From Atherinomorus stipes (taxonomy: Eukaryota > Chordata > Actinopteri > Atheriniformes > Atherinidae): a stretch of DNA of 64,000 nt. The stretch covers positions 62,001-126,000 of the forward strand of contig JALJCO010001075.1 of assembly GCA_023101725.1 (NCBI GenBank), written 5' to 3'. The notes under the pieces were generated by a model that saw only the letters and a program-made list of their open reading frames with translations, was not told where the DNA came from and searched no databases. Positions 26,180-38,900 of the stretch are shown here, piece after piece. Numbering within the stretch: the first letter of the stretch is position 1; every line of letters starts with the position of its first letter. A program made the position numbers and the translations under genes.

Positions 26180-26349
26180 GCTTTATGTTCTGTGTTTGTA
26201 TGGGAAAAAAAAAACAGTTAGGCGCTGCAGATGGAACTGATAGTGGAGACAAATTACTAAAAGAATGAAGGCCTGACTGCTGGACTGATTAGCTGAATGT
26301 TTTGATTGTTTCGGAAGGCATAGAAGGTAATATTATCCCCACCAAACCA

Positions 26350-26355
26350 TTTATT
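26350..26355 (-). terminator. candidate internal polyadenylation signal AATAAA
   Basis: Minus-strand TGTACAATAAATGG, about 1.3 kb after the stop codon. Confidence 0.35.
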
Positions 26356-26599
26356 GTACACCCTGTCTAGTGATTGCAAGATAAATAACAAAACAAAAAA
26401 AAAAATCTAAAGACATAACACAAATAGCAAATAAATTTCACGAGGTACACCATGTTCAATGGAGTCCATAAATACTTCTGATTCAAATATGTAATAAATA
26501 GATAAATATGTTTAGACTGATTGAAAAGATCTGAAAGCAGTTTTAGCTTTTAATGATGTCAATCAAATAAGAAATGTAAAAATAAATCAGAATTATAGA

Positions 26600-26607
26600 T
26601 ATATACA
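26600..26607 (-). promoter_or_regulatory. Pumilio-type site UGUAUAUA in 3' UTR
   Basis: The plus-strand sequence TATATACA reads UGUAUAUA in the mRNA. It sits in a low-complexity TA-rich patch, so a chance match is likely. Confidence 0.25.
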
Positions 26608-27058
26608 TATAAATATATGTATATATGTATATGATTGCTTCAGAAATAATTAATCATCAATAAAAAAATGGGGTATTTGTTTTACAATCATGAAAAACAC
26701 GTTAAAAATGCATTTTACACCGGTTGTTTGAGCAAAAACACTGATTGAGAAACTTTAAAAACAGAGAAAACTATACATGGTTGACTGTTCTTTTCCCCCA
26801 CCAAAAAAAAATAACTTAAAAAAAGGACATTTGTTCGCATGCTCCCGCAAAATGAGCAATCGGACATGTCTTTTTTTTCTTTTTCTTTTTTTTTTTTTGT
26901 ACAATCATATTATGTCTTCTAAACATCATGTAGGTGTACAATATGTTTTACATTATTGTAATTACTACAGATCGACATTCTGAATTAAGAAATTTTCTCT
27001 TCATTTTAAAAAAGGCTGCGTTTTACAGTGCATAGCTGTAACAAATAAAGAACTTCGA

Positions 27059-27066
27059 TATGTACA
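27059..27066 (-). promoter_or_regulatory. Pumilio-type site UGUACAUA in 3' UTR
   Basis: The plus-strand sequence TATGTACA reads UGUACAUA in the mRNA, matching the PUM consensus UGUANAUA. About 600 nt after the stop codon. Confidence 0.35.
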
Positions 27067-27495
27067 TAAAATAAAAATATTCCTTTTTTATAGTATTTGT
27101 AAATACACTGCTACATTTCTCCTTAAAATGTAGACAACAATGTTACCTTGAGAATTTTTACCTCCAAGATACAATTACCTATACTCTTTGTAACGTAACA
27201 CCAGATCCAAACACCAGATTTCAAAGGAAAAGGAAATCAACAGCAAAAGAAAACAAATCTGGTTGAACAAGCTGCATGTCTTCACCCAAAAAAAGAATTG
27301 TGGGTATTGTAGTGCTTGGAGAAAAATAAAATCATGAGGTTTTTTTTTTTTTTTCGTTTGTTTTCTTCTTCTTCTTCTTTCACTGATGGTTGTACAGCAG
27401 TAGCGTGCATCAAACCTGTGCACCAGTTTTTGAGGGTTCACTGGCTTTCCCAGAATGTCTCTTCCCAGCTCTTCAGCAGCTATGTTCATGTAAAC

Positions 27496-27501
27496 TTTAT
27501 T
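27496..27501 (-). terminator. candidate proximal polyadenylation signal AATAAA
   Basis: Minus-strand AATAAA about 165 nt after the stop codon. If used, it would give a very short 3' UTR. Confidence 0.3.
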
Positions 27502-27663
27502 TTAATATATTCATTTATATTGATATAGGTCTATAGACTTATTCTTACATACTCTCTGATAGAGTGTAAAACTTCTGGTAGTCTCGTCATCAAAGAAGCG
27601 AGAAACAACAGTGAGGTATAAGAAGTCCCTCTTTGTGACAGACAGCGGGCGTCACTGAACTGG

Positions 27664-27767
27664 TTACCTTCTCAGGCTGCACTGGGCCTCCCTCAGCAAG
27701 CTGTCAAAATCCATGGAGTCATACTTGCTTTTTGTGGAGGCTGGATCAAAGTCGTCCGAATGGGAGT
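27664..27767 (-). CDS. ppargc1a: ppargc1a coding exon 13, C-terminus and stop
   Basis: 104 nt from TTTTCCAG|ACTCCC to TAA at 27666-27664. It encodes SHSDDFDPASTKSKYDSMD and FDSLLREAQCSLRR (residues 1236-1268). This end is nearly invariant among vertebrate PGC-1alpha proteins. The exon continues into the 3' UTR. Confidence 0.97.
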
Positions 27768-29876
27768 CTGGAAAATAAAACAGAGCTGTGGTTAATGTTG
27801 ATCAGAACGGTGCTTCTTAGAAAACTAAAAGGTTCACCTTTTTTTTTCCCTTAAAAAGGACTTCATGGTGTCAGAGTTCACAGAATATGCTGCATGTACA
27901 CTTAATGCTCAATCATGTGAGGCTTCAATGCTTATCTGATAGCATCAAAAGAGTTATCAACATCTTCCTGACAAAGAAATTTACAGTATTTGTCCTGTTT
28001 TTGGTGTAAGAGTGAACAGTAGTGGTCAACGCTCAAGCATAAGCTGTAAAAGATGAAAACTTAACAGAAAGTCCATGTTAATAGAAAACCTGGTGTATTC
28101 TCTGTCAGAGTTAAAGGGTGAATGGTTATATGCAAGACAATTTCATGGCCGGCTGGAGTAAATAGTTAAAAAAAAATATGTCAATCAATAACTGCATGGT
28201 ACAGTCGCAGCCTAGCATAAAATTCAGACACTGATTCTGCCTACTATTTTTTTCTTTTTCATTTTAATTTCCCTTTTCTTCCCTTTCCCTTTCTAATGGA
28301 ATTGTAGCAAGCACAAATTCTCTTTGTTTTGTTCATTTTCTTTGGTTTTAAATGAATAAAAGGATGTTTGCTTTTTTGGACATTTTGTTTTGCTGATATA
28401 ATATTTTGTTACATTATCAAGAGTGATGACAAATAAAACAAACCACTTTGCACATGTGCTGAAGACTTAAAAAGAGTCCTGAGGGGGGTTCATGTGGAAA
28501 TGAAACGTTTGCATCTGCTCTGGACTCGGAGATTTTCCACCCGGGACCGTGTGGAAATCTCCAGATCGCTGTATGAATGTGCCAGCGAATATCTCAGAGC
28601 ATTTACAGCTGCTGTGTGCATGACCTGTAGGTGTGTGAGCTGGCGTGAGTTTGTCCTTTCTGCTCATCTGTATACTGCTCCCTGCTGCTGTTCAAACGTA
28701 CAGATACGGAAACATGCGGTACTCAGATTAACGCAACAAGGAGCCTCATTTGCTATTTTCAAGGTGTTTCCTGTGATTTCTACGGAGTAATTTCGCCATC
28801 ACGTGCCCTGTCCTTTGGCACTCCAGACAGCCGTTCCCATGAATCCCCTTCCTCATACTTCCAGCTGGGAGAGTGCATCGCTAGCAGAAAGCCCCCATCT
28901 GTGAGGTGCTTGTGTGAACAGCGAGTGCAGAAAAAGACCGGACCCAATTGTCCAAACTTGCTCCTAAGAATCTTTGATGTTAATGTGTGACGGCAGTTTA
29001 AGCACATCATCAACGACTATACTAATTCAGGCCAAGTGTCTGTAAACACAACCAACAAAGGTGGATTCAGAAAAATCCCGAGCATGTTCCTCCTCCACAA
29101 TTACAGTTAGTGTCTGTTTTGAATGTTTGGAAAGAAATGATAGATATGCTTTTATTCTGCTCCAACTTGCACATTTATACGGGAGAAGAAAAGAATTGTT
29201 CAGCTTCTTTCAATTTAAAAGATTTAATCATAATAAAAATTGTTAAATAAACATGTTTAATTTCGTACATAAAAGGTTTTTGTTGTGTTTCTTCTCAAAA
29301 AAAAAAAAAAAAAAAAACGTCTCAACTATAAAACATCCTGTTGACATTTTTCTTTTGCACCCTGCTGTAATGCTTATGTTTTATGTAAAGCACTTTGAAT
29401 TGTCCTGCACATTAAATGTGCTATAAATAGAAACTTGCCTTGCCTTAAATCTATATTAATTAATATATAAAAATTATGAGAGATTCTTTTGTCTGCTTAA
29501 TACCAAAGTGTGCACTAAACACTGAAAACTAGCTCAGCTGCGATATTTTAAATGTAAGTGTGTTCTTTCCTTTTGCTTGGCATAATGAATTTTTATAATT
29601 AATTGTTTTTTCTTTATGCACTGTTGACAGATTACAACAATAATGTGTTTCTAACTGGAAACGGGGCTGTCAGGATGTAACAGAGAATAAGCATTACTCT
29701 AGTCCAGCTGGAGACACACATGCTACTGTTTTTGCATTCAAAGGTATGTTGATTGATTATACACGTATTGATTATGCATTCAAAGTATGGAATATCTGAG
29801 GCAGCAGGAGACAAGAATAGTGCCAACCGATATTAAACCACATCCTTCCATCAGTCCATCTCTCATATGTCCTGTT

Positions 29877-29908
<32 letters not shown>

Positions 29909-32900
29909 TTTTTTTTTTTTTGATCGACCTGATAATATATAAAGAGTATCTTATCTGAGCCAACAGACAGCTTCACAAATGGGGCACCTACAGGGCCCAG
30001 CAGCACACTCCACGAGCTTTGAGAAATGGGAATGACCATGGCAGCTCGGAGACGCCAGTTGTGATCTAATGCAATGGCCGAGGGCTGGATTGTGTCTCGC
30101 CGCACACCTTGAGGGATGAAAAATACCCAGGTGCTCTACTTAAAACTAATGGACAGTGTCTCAAAGAAAAAAAAGGATGAGAAGAGGTTTGGATACCACA
30201 CTATTAGAAAATGCTCCTCTCAATCTCTTTATCTTGTGCTATCAATATGGGGGTGACTGAAATAGCCTGTTTCTGACAGAGGCAGTTGAATGAAGGCCTT
30301 TCCATTTCAGTAGACTGATTAGTCAATCTCAGTATAATGTCTTTCCTCTAGGCTTTAGGATTAGCAACTGTTTCTGTGTGTCATGTACTCTTTTAAAAGG
30401 CTAAAGGCTTAAAGCATATGCTTTGAAAATGTGGTAACCGCTTCATTTATTGAGTAAAGTGCTTTTTCTTTTCCTCTAAAGTGACCCATTGACCCTCTTG
30501 AAGCAGTTCATTTCAGATTCCTTAACCTCACATATTGCTGCTAAAATGCAAGAGTCAATACCCATCTTACATGTCATTATCAACTGGAAAGGAAGATCTT
30601 TTGCGGCTGTGAAAATACCTAAAATAATGACATATAGTTCACAGATCTCACTGCTTTTACTTACATTTGTTGTGCAACAAATAAAAGAAAATAATGCACT
30701 TCTTTCTCCATGTCTCAAAAGTAGAGCATCACACCAAAGGAAAAAGCCTTGATTTCAATGATTGCTTGCATTATTTATCAAATGAATCATTCAGCCTTCT
30801 GCCGCATCCATTCCAGTTAGCTTTCTGTTTGAGGTTTATGTGTCTGACCAATATGGAAGCTATGCATGCTCACTCCAGGGAGTCGCTTAGATGAATTCAG
30901 CTATACTGCAGCCTGCTACCATCACCACACTCCTAGTGTGGCCTCCATGTGTGACAGCATCACAACAGATGACCACATGGATACAAAGTACCTCATCTCT
31001 CTCTCTCTCTCACTTTTTTTTTTTAAGTCATGATTTACCTTCTCATATTCTTAAAGGAAATTTCCCACACATGCACCTAATAGTATTTGAAAACACGCGC
31101 TTTAAGAGCTTCCCTGCCCACTAATGTCTCGCTTTTCATATCAACAAAGTAGAAACATGCTTCTCATGTCCAGATGAGTAATGGAGTGTGCCCTGTTCTT
31201 CCTTAAAGATACCACAACTACCAGTGTGGAGGAAATGGAGCTCTATTCTCGGCATGTTCGCAGACTGACCTCTGCCCTCGCTTTGCAATCTTGAGCCACA
31301 GATGCCTTGTGGAGACATCCAGGGCTGCAGGAATTGTTATCAGCACAGAGATGGGTATGTTTTGATGTGGAAGCATCACTCAAGGCTTTTTGCTGTCTTA
31401 CTCAAGCCACCCTCCCGTTTTTCCCTCTTTTTACTGACAGTTTTCAAGACACGCAAATACACTGCACGGCTGCCTGCGGGAGGCCGATGGAGAGAACAAC
31501 AAAACTACCCTTACCCAAGTCTGTGTAATGTGATTTGGAGAACTGCTTTTGTCCGCCGAAGCACAGCTCGAACTGGGGCTCGCTGGCTCTGCGTAAGGTG
31601 TGTCCGTTCTCAAGGGCGGCAAAGGCGTCACAAGTGTAGCGGTACGTGATGAAGCCAAAATTGTCCCTGGTCAAGAATAGAAAAAGACACGTCAGAGTGT
31701 TGCCATGGGGTAACAATGACTCAACAGAGGGCTTTGTCTTCGATGACGATCATGCTATTTATATGCAAAAGAGAATCAATAAAGGTGTATCTTTAGGGCT
31801 CTGTGGGTGTAGAGGTAGATGAAACAGGAGACGCTACAGGACTGCAAAAGCTCTGGCTTTGTCACTTTCCCCAAAGTTCAGCAGTTACAGCAGAGGAATT
31901 TTGTCCAACGCAATCAAGAGATTAGGAATGAGAACGTGAACGTCACCCAGCCACTCAACGCCAACGCCGGGCGGCCATAAAGATGCAAACCCACATGCAG
32001 AGAAAATCCTGCGGCCTTACCCATCATCCCTCAAGTTCACTGCACATTCTTCAATTTCTCCGAAGACTTCAAAGCGGCGCTTCAACTCTGTCCGGGTGCA
32101 GTCGGACCTCAGTCGCCCCACGTACACCACCCGTCTCTCCTCCTGCTCGTTAAGAGGAAAGACAGAGTCGGTGCAAAGAGATTAAAAGGGGGAGGCTGTT
32201 TTTCCTTCCCCCCTCTCTTTCTTCACCAGCCTCTAATGAATTGGTCTTGATCACTCCTGTGGATACCGCCGCTGACTTTGGGCCCCTGTTTTCGTTCCTC
32301 CTCTGTCTGTCTGTCTGTCTGTTTGTGTTCCTCTGTGATTGGTTCAGCTTCCTTCCTCTTATCTGATGGCGTTGTAGTTTGGAAGTGCCTTCAATCTACC
32401 TTGACACCACAATTCCTCTTTCTCTCTGCAACTCATCAACCAGAGGCAGAGCGATTTTTATCAAATGATGCCGTGTCTTAAGTTTGGGGCTGCTTCTTCT
32501 TTTTGTGAAGTCTAAAAATAAAGCTGCGGGGTGATTGGGTTATAGATCAGACAAGTCGGCCTCTTGCCTTCTCTTTTACTTTTAATCACAGCTTTAGAGT
32601 CACAATTCACAGAGAATTTGGTTGCTAAATGAGAGGTCTGTTAATATTAAAGGAATATTCGTACCCAAGAGAGAGGAAGCATTAAGAGTAGCCGTATTGA
32701 GCCACAAGGCAGAAAAACATTGATTTCTATGAACCTCAGAGGACACGGGGGTCATGGTGGAATAATTTAGGAACAAACTGCGCCAGGCTCCAATTATAGC
32801 TTTTGAGTAGTTAAATTGCATCTGCTAATCATATAATACAGTTGAGTCCTAAGGCTATACTGTATCACTACTATTATTTATTTATTCATTCATTTACTTG

Positions 32901-35900
32901 CTATTACTGGGGCAAGTCCACTGAGGCTTTTAGTAATTCTGAATGCTGTCCTGAGAATCGCGCAACATATATGTAAATCAGTTGCCTGGGACTCAACTCA
33001 AAGTTCACCTTTCCCCTTTTGGCTTGTAGCTGAAAACAATACAAATTAACTACAGATTACTGCAAAGCTTTTTCCACTCTGTTTCATGCTTACATGCTTG
33101 TTACGGCTAAAAAAAAGTATTTGCTGAATTAGGAGTTTTTGTTGCTGACAGCTGATAAATAGGTGGTCTTTTCTTGATGGCACCCCAAGGGCTGATTTTG
33201 TGTGAGTGTGTGTGAATGAGTGAAAGAATGAGGCAAAAACAGAGCGCGCGAGACAGACGCACAGAGACACTTCCACATCCCTGGCCTCCCAAACCTCGTT
33301 TGACAGCTTGAGCTCGACTGCTCATGCTTGTTTGTCTTTCCGTCTCTGAAAATGTCTGCATGCCGAGCCACGTTTGCATTACTGCATCATTTAATGTGTG
33401 CTTTATCAACGGGTGGGAGCAGCGATGCCCCACTGGAAACCTGAGTAATTCCCCACTGAGACAAGGAGAGTGGAGATAAGGGAGAAACGCGATATTCACT
33501 GAATCAGGGTGAATTTTGAAATGGATACAGAAAAAGGGAAAGATCTCCACAGAGTCAGAGACCATTTCCTTTTGTACCCCTCTCCTCTTCTTGCTCTGTT
33601 AGTTTCTATTTCCAACTATTTTAACATTTTACCCCTGTGGTGTGATTAATAAGAGTCGACAGCGTTTCCAGACGGCAGAGATGTTAAAAATACACAACCC
33701 AGAGATAAAGAGGAAGGGCCTGTCGCCTGAATCATTCAGGAACTCACTTTGTATGTATTCTTTCAGCAGTGAGACGCTCTGGCACATGGCACGAGGCTGG
33801 AGGCTGTCTCATCCTAAGTAATCTGTGTGTGTCTGTGGGAGGTTTCAGTGGGTTGTGCCACAGCGGTGATTACAAGTGGTCTTTTATCAGCGTTGATGCA
33901 GGGAGATGTAGTTAAGTTAAAAGAAACAGAGGAAATGTGACTGCAGTTGCATCATTAACTTACTATTGCTTTTTGCCTTTGCTTTTCTCTCTGCTCGGCC
34001 CTTTCAAACTCCCGCTTCTCGTAATCCAGGCGGTACTCCTCCCTCTTCAGCCTCTCGTGCTGGTACTCCTCGTAGCTGTCATACCTGTAGAGGAGAAGAC
34101 ATGTATGACATCAATCACTGTCCTCCCCCCAGCCCTTACATGCACCGTTACTGTCGGCGCTTATGAAGAACAATTGCAGGAACCCACCAAGGACTAGTCC
34201 ACTGATCGCTGAGAAGTTGGTTGCAAAGCAAAAGAGATGGACGCCTTAATAAGATGTCTTTTCACTATTGCTATGATTGCGAATCCTGCAGGATAGGCCC
34301 GCGGGAGTGCCGGCGAGCAGCGCGGTCGGGGAGCCAGGCAGCTGCAACTGTCAGCACAACTTCACATGTCATTACTTTCTGCTTAGTTAGGGCTTCATCA
34401 AGAAGGAAAGTGCTACTTTCTCCCCCCACCCTCGACTAGTACAAGACGTGTCCGTTAAGTTTTCAACTGATGTGCGACTCTCGGGCTTGTCGGGTGTCAT
34501 TAGGCACGTGGGTGCCAAATCAGCTTGGAGCACTGAGATGGTGTCAGTCTGGGCCAGTACTTCTCTGCATATGAAACAGTCCCCCTCTGCAGTGGCTCAT
34601 GGAAAGCTACAGATACACCGAGGGGAATATGCGTCACTATAAACCTGGTAGCATTATGTGTGGTATGAATGTGCACAAGTGTAATTTGTAATTCTTTATT
34701 TTTTGTCCCTTAAAACATGATCAATTAAACATAATGGCTGTAAAAAGGAAATAACGGAGAAATTGCACATTTTCTGAGTTTCACGCAGTTCATCATAAAT
34801 CTTAAAAAATTTGTTAGGCAGTTCCATGGATTTAAGATTTGTCCTTACCTGGAGCATGCAGCTAAACAAAGGTTAACAACGCATAATAAATAGGAGGTTA
34901 AATAATTCATTTAAAACAATCACCTTGGCCTGCGGCTGAGAGGAGATCGAGACTGAGGGTGGGGGCTCTTGTGGGTTCTCGAGCGAAAAGCATTCAAATC
35001 TGTGCTGTGACGAGACCTGAGGGAAAAGCAAACAGGAAAAATAGTTTAATATTTTAGCAGAACATAGGAACGCTGCCCATTTCTTCAGTCGGGGAAGCAA
35101 AAACATTAAACTATATGCTGCTGACTTCTTCAAAATTTTGACACCTTGATTGATTCGGTGATGCCACTGAGAGCTGCTTTGATTTTACTGATATGCACAA
35201 GATGCAATAAGATTTTAGGAGTTGAGAGTTAATTCCACACAAACCTTTTCCTCTTTTAAATCACACCTACAATAAATGTGGTTGGTTTATTACTCTTTTA
35301 TTCATTTCTTCTTTTACACACCTGAGCTAGCTCATGCATGTACCTAAAATCTATGTTCTGTGAAGAAGTGGTCAATAGTTTAAACCCTGGTGGCCTGACT
35401 GTAGAGCTTGTACCCCTGCACTCCTTGAACTTCTGATGCTCAATTATTGAAGTGCTGCAGAAGAAGGAAGACCTGAATAATGGAAAGAGAGAAGTTTGGG
35501 AAGCTCAGTGAAGGAAAGGAATGCCAGTTTAGAAAGTAGAATCATATACTGTGAAACTTAAAACAACGGACCAATGCTTTTCAGAATTATTGAACTGAAG
35601 TTCTGTTTTTCTTTTCTAGCACGACTCCCTTCTTACTTGGAAAATTCAACCCCTGTTTTAGTGTTTTGGGAAAGCTTGTAGATGTCAGATTTTGATTGAA
35701 TGTCTTGAGACTATTACTCTATAATTTGTGAGCAACTTGGTGAACAGGATAAAGCAATTGTACTGGCTCTGCGGAGTAAACTGACCTTTCAGTAATCATG
35801 CAAACAAAGTGAATCACTGGAGTGAAGTCCTGCACTGTGAGGTGTTCAATGAACCTCCACTGACACACTGAATTTATTCACATCATTCTCAGTAACTAGT

Positions 35901-38900
35901 GTCTGGAAAAAAAAAACTGTATGCCCCTCGGCTTTGATCAAAGGGAAGCATGGGAAATGTAGTTCTCACAGAGGGCTATGATGATAGGATTCTTTTTTGA
36001 GAGGGGTTTGGAGACTACATTCCCACAGACTAAATTTGGCTTTCATCTCCTGGGATGTAAAAGAGGAGAGTTTGCCACTCAGTAAAAACAACAGCTGCCG
36101 CTTAAAACAATATCCCCAGCATCAAACACGATAAAATAAATAAATAAATGAAATAAAAAAACGGAAGCATTGCATGCAAGGGAGCGAGTGAGGCAAGCGC
36201 AGAGAGACACTCAAATGAAACTCCCTGCCTAGAGATGAAAACTCATACTGTTCTAAAGTCCAGTGCCTCTGGCACCTTTCATGTTCTGTTACTTTTTCCT
36301 TTTTTGTTCATCTTTTGTTGGTTTAGGGAGACCGTACCTTTGAGCTAATTCTTTTCCCCACTGTCAGATCAGATCTACGTGTCACCTGCTGGAATGGATT
36401 TATTCAGTTAGTTAAACAACTGCAGACAATATGGTTAGAAATCCATTCTGGGGGACAAAATAGCGGGGGGTCAAATACTCATGTTACAAGTTTATGGACT
36501 ATCAGAAGTAATTGTTAAGATGCGCTGTCTGACCATGGTATAAATCACGAGTGGGGTGCGTATGTGCCCAAACAGCATAGATTTTAATGCAAGACTGTGA
36601 AAAGTGTTTGAAAGGTGTGAAGGGAGGAGGTTTCCGATGCAATGCAAGCACCCGACGTTAAGTTTAGATGGACTGTAAATCCTGTTTAAGAGTCCTCAAG
36701 GTCTAGGCTGTCTCACACCAGCTCTGATGACTGATCAGGTCTGTTACACTCCAAAACGGGAACCCCTGCCAAGCTCTGTTTCAAACGCATGTTTGGGGAG
36801 AAGCCAAGGTGAATGTATGTGTGTGGTTCTCCACAAAGACATAAAAGCGAGCATGTTTGCATGAGCTGGATGAAAAGAGAGAACTTACCAGGGGGAGGGG
36901 CGTCTGTCAGGTGAGCTGGACAGAGAGCGCCTGCGGTATCGTGATGAAGAGCTGCGGGAGCCGGAGTGGGAACGAGAACGGGAGCGGGACCCGCTGCTGG
37001 TCCAGCAGAAAGGCCTGCTGGGTGACAGGAGGAGGGAGGAAGGTGGGGAGACGGAGCCTCGTGAGGGGGAGCAGCTGGATGGTGGAGAACTGGAGGGAGA
37101 GCAGGGAGAGCAGTCGAAGAGTAGGTCCAGAGGGGTGCCCTCCCACGGATAGATGAAGCGACTCTCACGGCCTTCCCCCAGCTCTAGCTCATCGTGGAAG
37201 GGTAGAAACCCTGGGTGCAAGTAGCTGGAGCCCGGCAGCCTCTGGGAGTAATTGTCATTCTCCTCCTTGAGGGACTGAGGGGCTGTAGCCTTGTTTGGTT
37301 TGCCGCTTGGTTCTCTTTCCTGGCCACCCTGGGTATAGAGGGCTTGTAGTGGGTGGCCAAAGTGCTTGTTGAGTTCTGCTCTGATTTCCTGGTCACACAG
37401 GGGCTTCCGGCTGGTGGCAGAAATGTGTTGTTGGTCCCTAAAAGAAGTGGCCCCTTGTGTGGGGATCTGAGTGGTTTGTGTAAGGGTCTGCACTTCTAAG
37501 CCCCTGACACGGCCCGATTCTCCGTCAACAGAGACAAAATTCTCCTGCTTAGCCAAAGGGCCAGGTGAAGGTGATAATGCAGAAGAAGATGATGAAGAGG
37601 ATGTTGGCATGGCTGAGTCCTTACATTCAACACGCCCATTCTCCACTTTGCCAGCACTCGGTAAGGGAGCAGCAGTTGCACCTGGGGTGAATGTCATTTC
37701 CACAGCTGCCGTCATGGTAACAGTGGCTGTGCCCCCATCCTTCTTAGTACAAGCTGATGCCTGGCAATAGTCATGGTCGCTGTGACCACGGGAAGTTGCC
37801 CTCTTGCAATGCTCCTCAAGGCAGCCCCCCACTGCATGTTGAGTGACGGCGTAAGGGAGGTTGCTGGATGCTTTGCTCAGCTGTGCATAAAGCTCAGTCT
37901 GTTCAGGACCCTTCTTAGTGGGGCCCCCGGCTGAGGCACCTGGGGCCGGGGCCAGAGCGCCGGCGCCCAACTCACTCAGCCTGGCTCTTTTGCACGTCAA
38001 GGCCGAGGAGGAACATGAGGACAACTTGGTTTTGAGAGATGCTTTGAAAGGATTCTCTTGACTGGCTTTGTGTGGGGGCGTGGTAGGTGGTGTCAGACCT
38101 GCATGGGGAGGAAGAGACAGAGGCTGGGTGAGGGCAGTAAAATGGAAATAGAATCATAATGCAACCCTCCCCGTACATCCCCCTTTCCTTTCTCCCCTCA
38201 GTCATCTATAAACTCCCAGGTCAGTTTATGGACAGTGGACACAGATACATGCCTGATTAAAATATTCACTTTCACTTGGTCTAATCCTATTTTATTGCAA
38301 TCTTGACAGATTAATGTAATGCTTGGTGTAACTTAATATAGCTGTGCTGTAATATGGATGACTTGCCGTTCTCCTCTTCTCTGACCTTGAAAAGATCCAT
38401 TTTAAAGGAAAAAAAAACAATACAGAGCCCTGCAGGGGACGAAGTTAATACATTTAATGGGGAAAAAAAAAATAATGAATGAGAAAAGAAGTGAATGTAT
38501 CACATCCCCGCCATCCTCACACAGATGTCTGTCCAGGATAAGAGATAGTTCTGGAGGCCGTATCACCAATCTAAACATGCAATAAGTAGCATGCTGTTAT
38601 GAAGCTTTTAAGATTATGAAGCACCTATGTATTTTTTTTTTCCAACACTGTCAGAGGACTACGAACGTCACTGCGTCTTTATGTTCATTTTGGCATGCCT
38701 GGTGATGTTACCGTGGCAAGATGTCGGCTATGTCAAGGAAGCATAGGAAGAACTGGTGATTGGGTTGACATTCTTCTCAGATGGCATGTCCCTACTGCTT
38801 GTGCCCCCCCATCCCTCCATCTCTTCCCTTGCCTCCTACAGATTTATAACCAGACAGATGGCAGTTATATGGGAAGTCCTGAGATGAGCCCACTTTATAG

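Larger units (their letters stand above)
24545..27663 (-). other. ppargc1a: ppargc1a 3' untranslated region (inferred extent)
   Basis: About 3.1 kb downstream of the stop, AT-rich, with no open frame of note. It holds AT dinucleotide repeats, two Pumilio-type sites and several AATAAA signals on the minus strand. Mammalian PPARGC1A also has a 3' UTR of several kilobases. The distal end is placed just past the AATAAA at 24567-24562. A nearer signal could be the main one, so the low-coordinate boundary is uncertain. Confidence 0.55.
27768..31514 (-). other. ppargc1a intron 12
   Basis: 3.7 kb with a poly-A run, a LINE-tail fragment near 29.4 kb, a TTTC microsatellite near 29.9 kb and a short CT repeat near 31.0 kb. 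No exon recognised. Confidence 0.85.
35017..36888 (-). other. ppargc1a intron 8
   Basis: 1.9 kb. Holds a divergent pair of ZNF143-type motifs near 35.95 and 36.02 kb, and a short AAAT repeat near 36.14 kb. Confidence 0.85.

Noticed and set aside
33107..33565. 152-codon minus-strand open frame in intron 10.
   Set aside because: Not part of the ppargc1a exon chain; no recognised domain and no conserved splice joining.
36857..37156. 99-codon plus-strand open frame.
   Set aside because: Antisense shadow of the Arg/Ser-rich part of exon 8.
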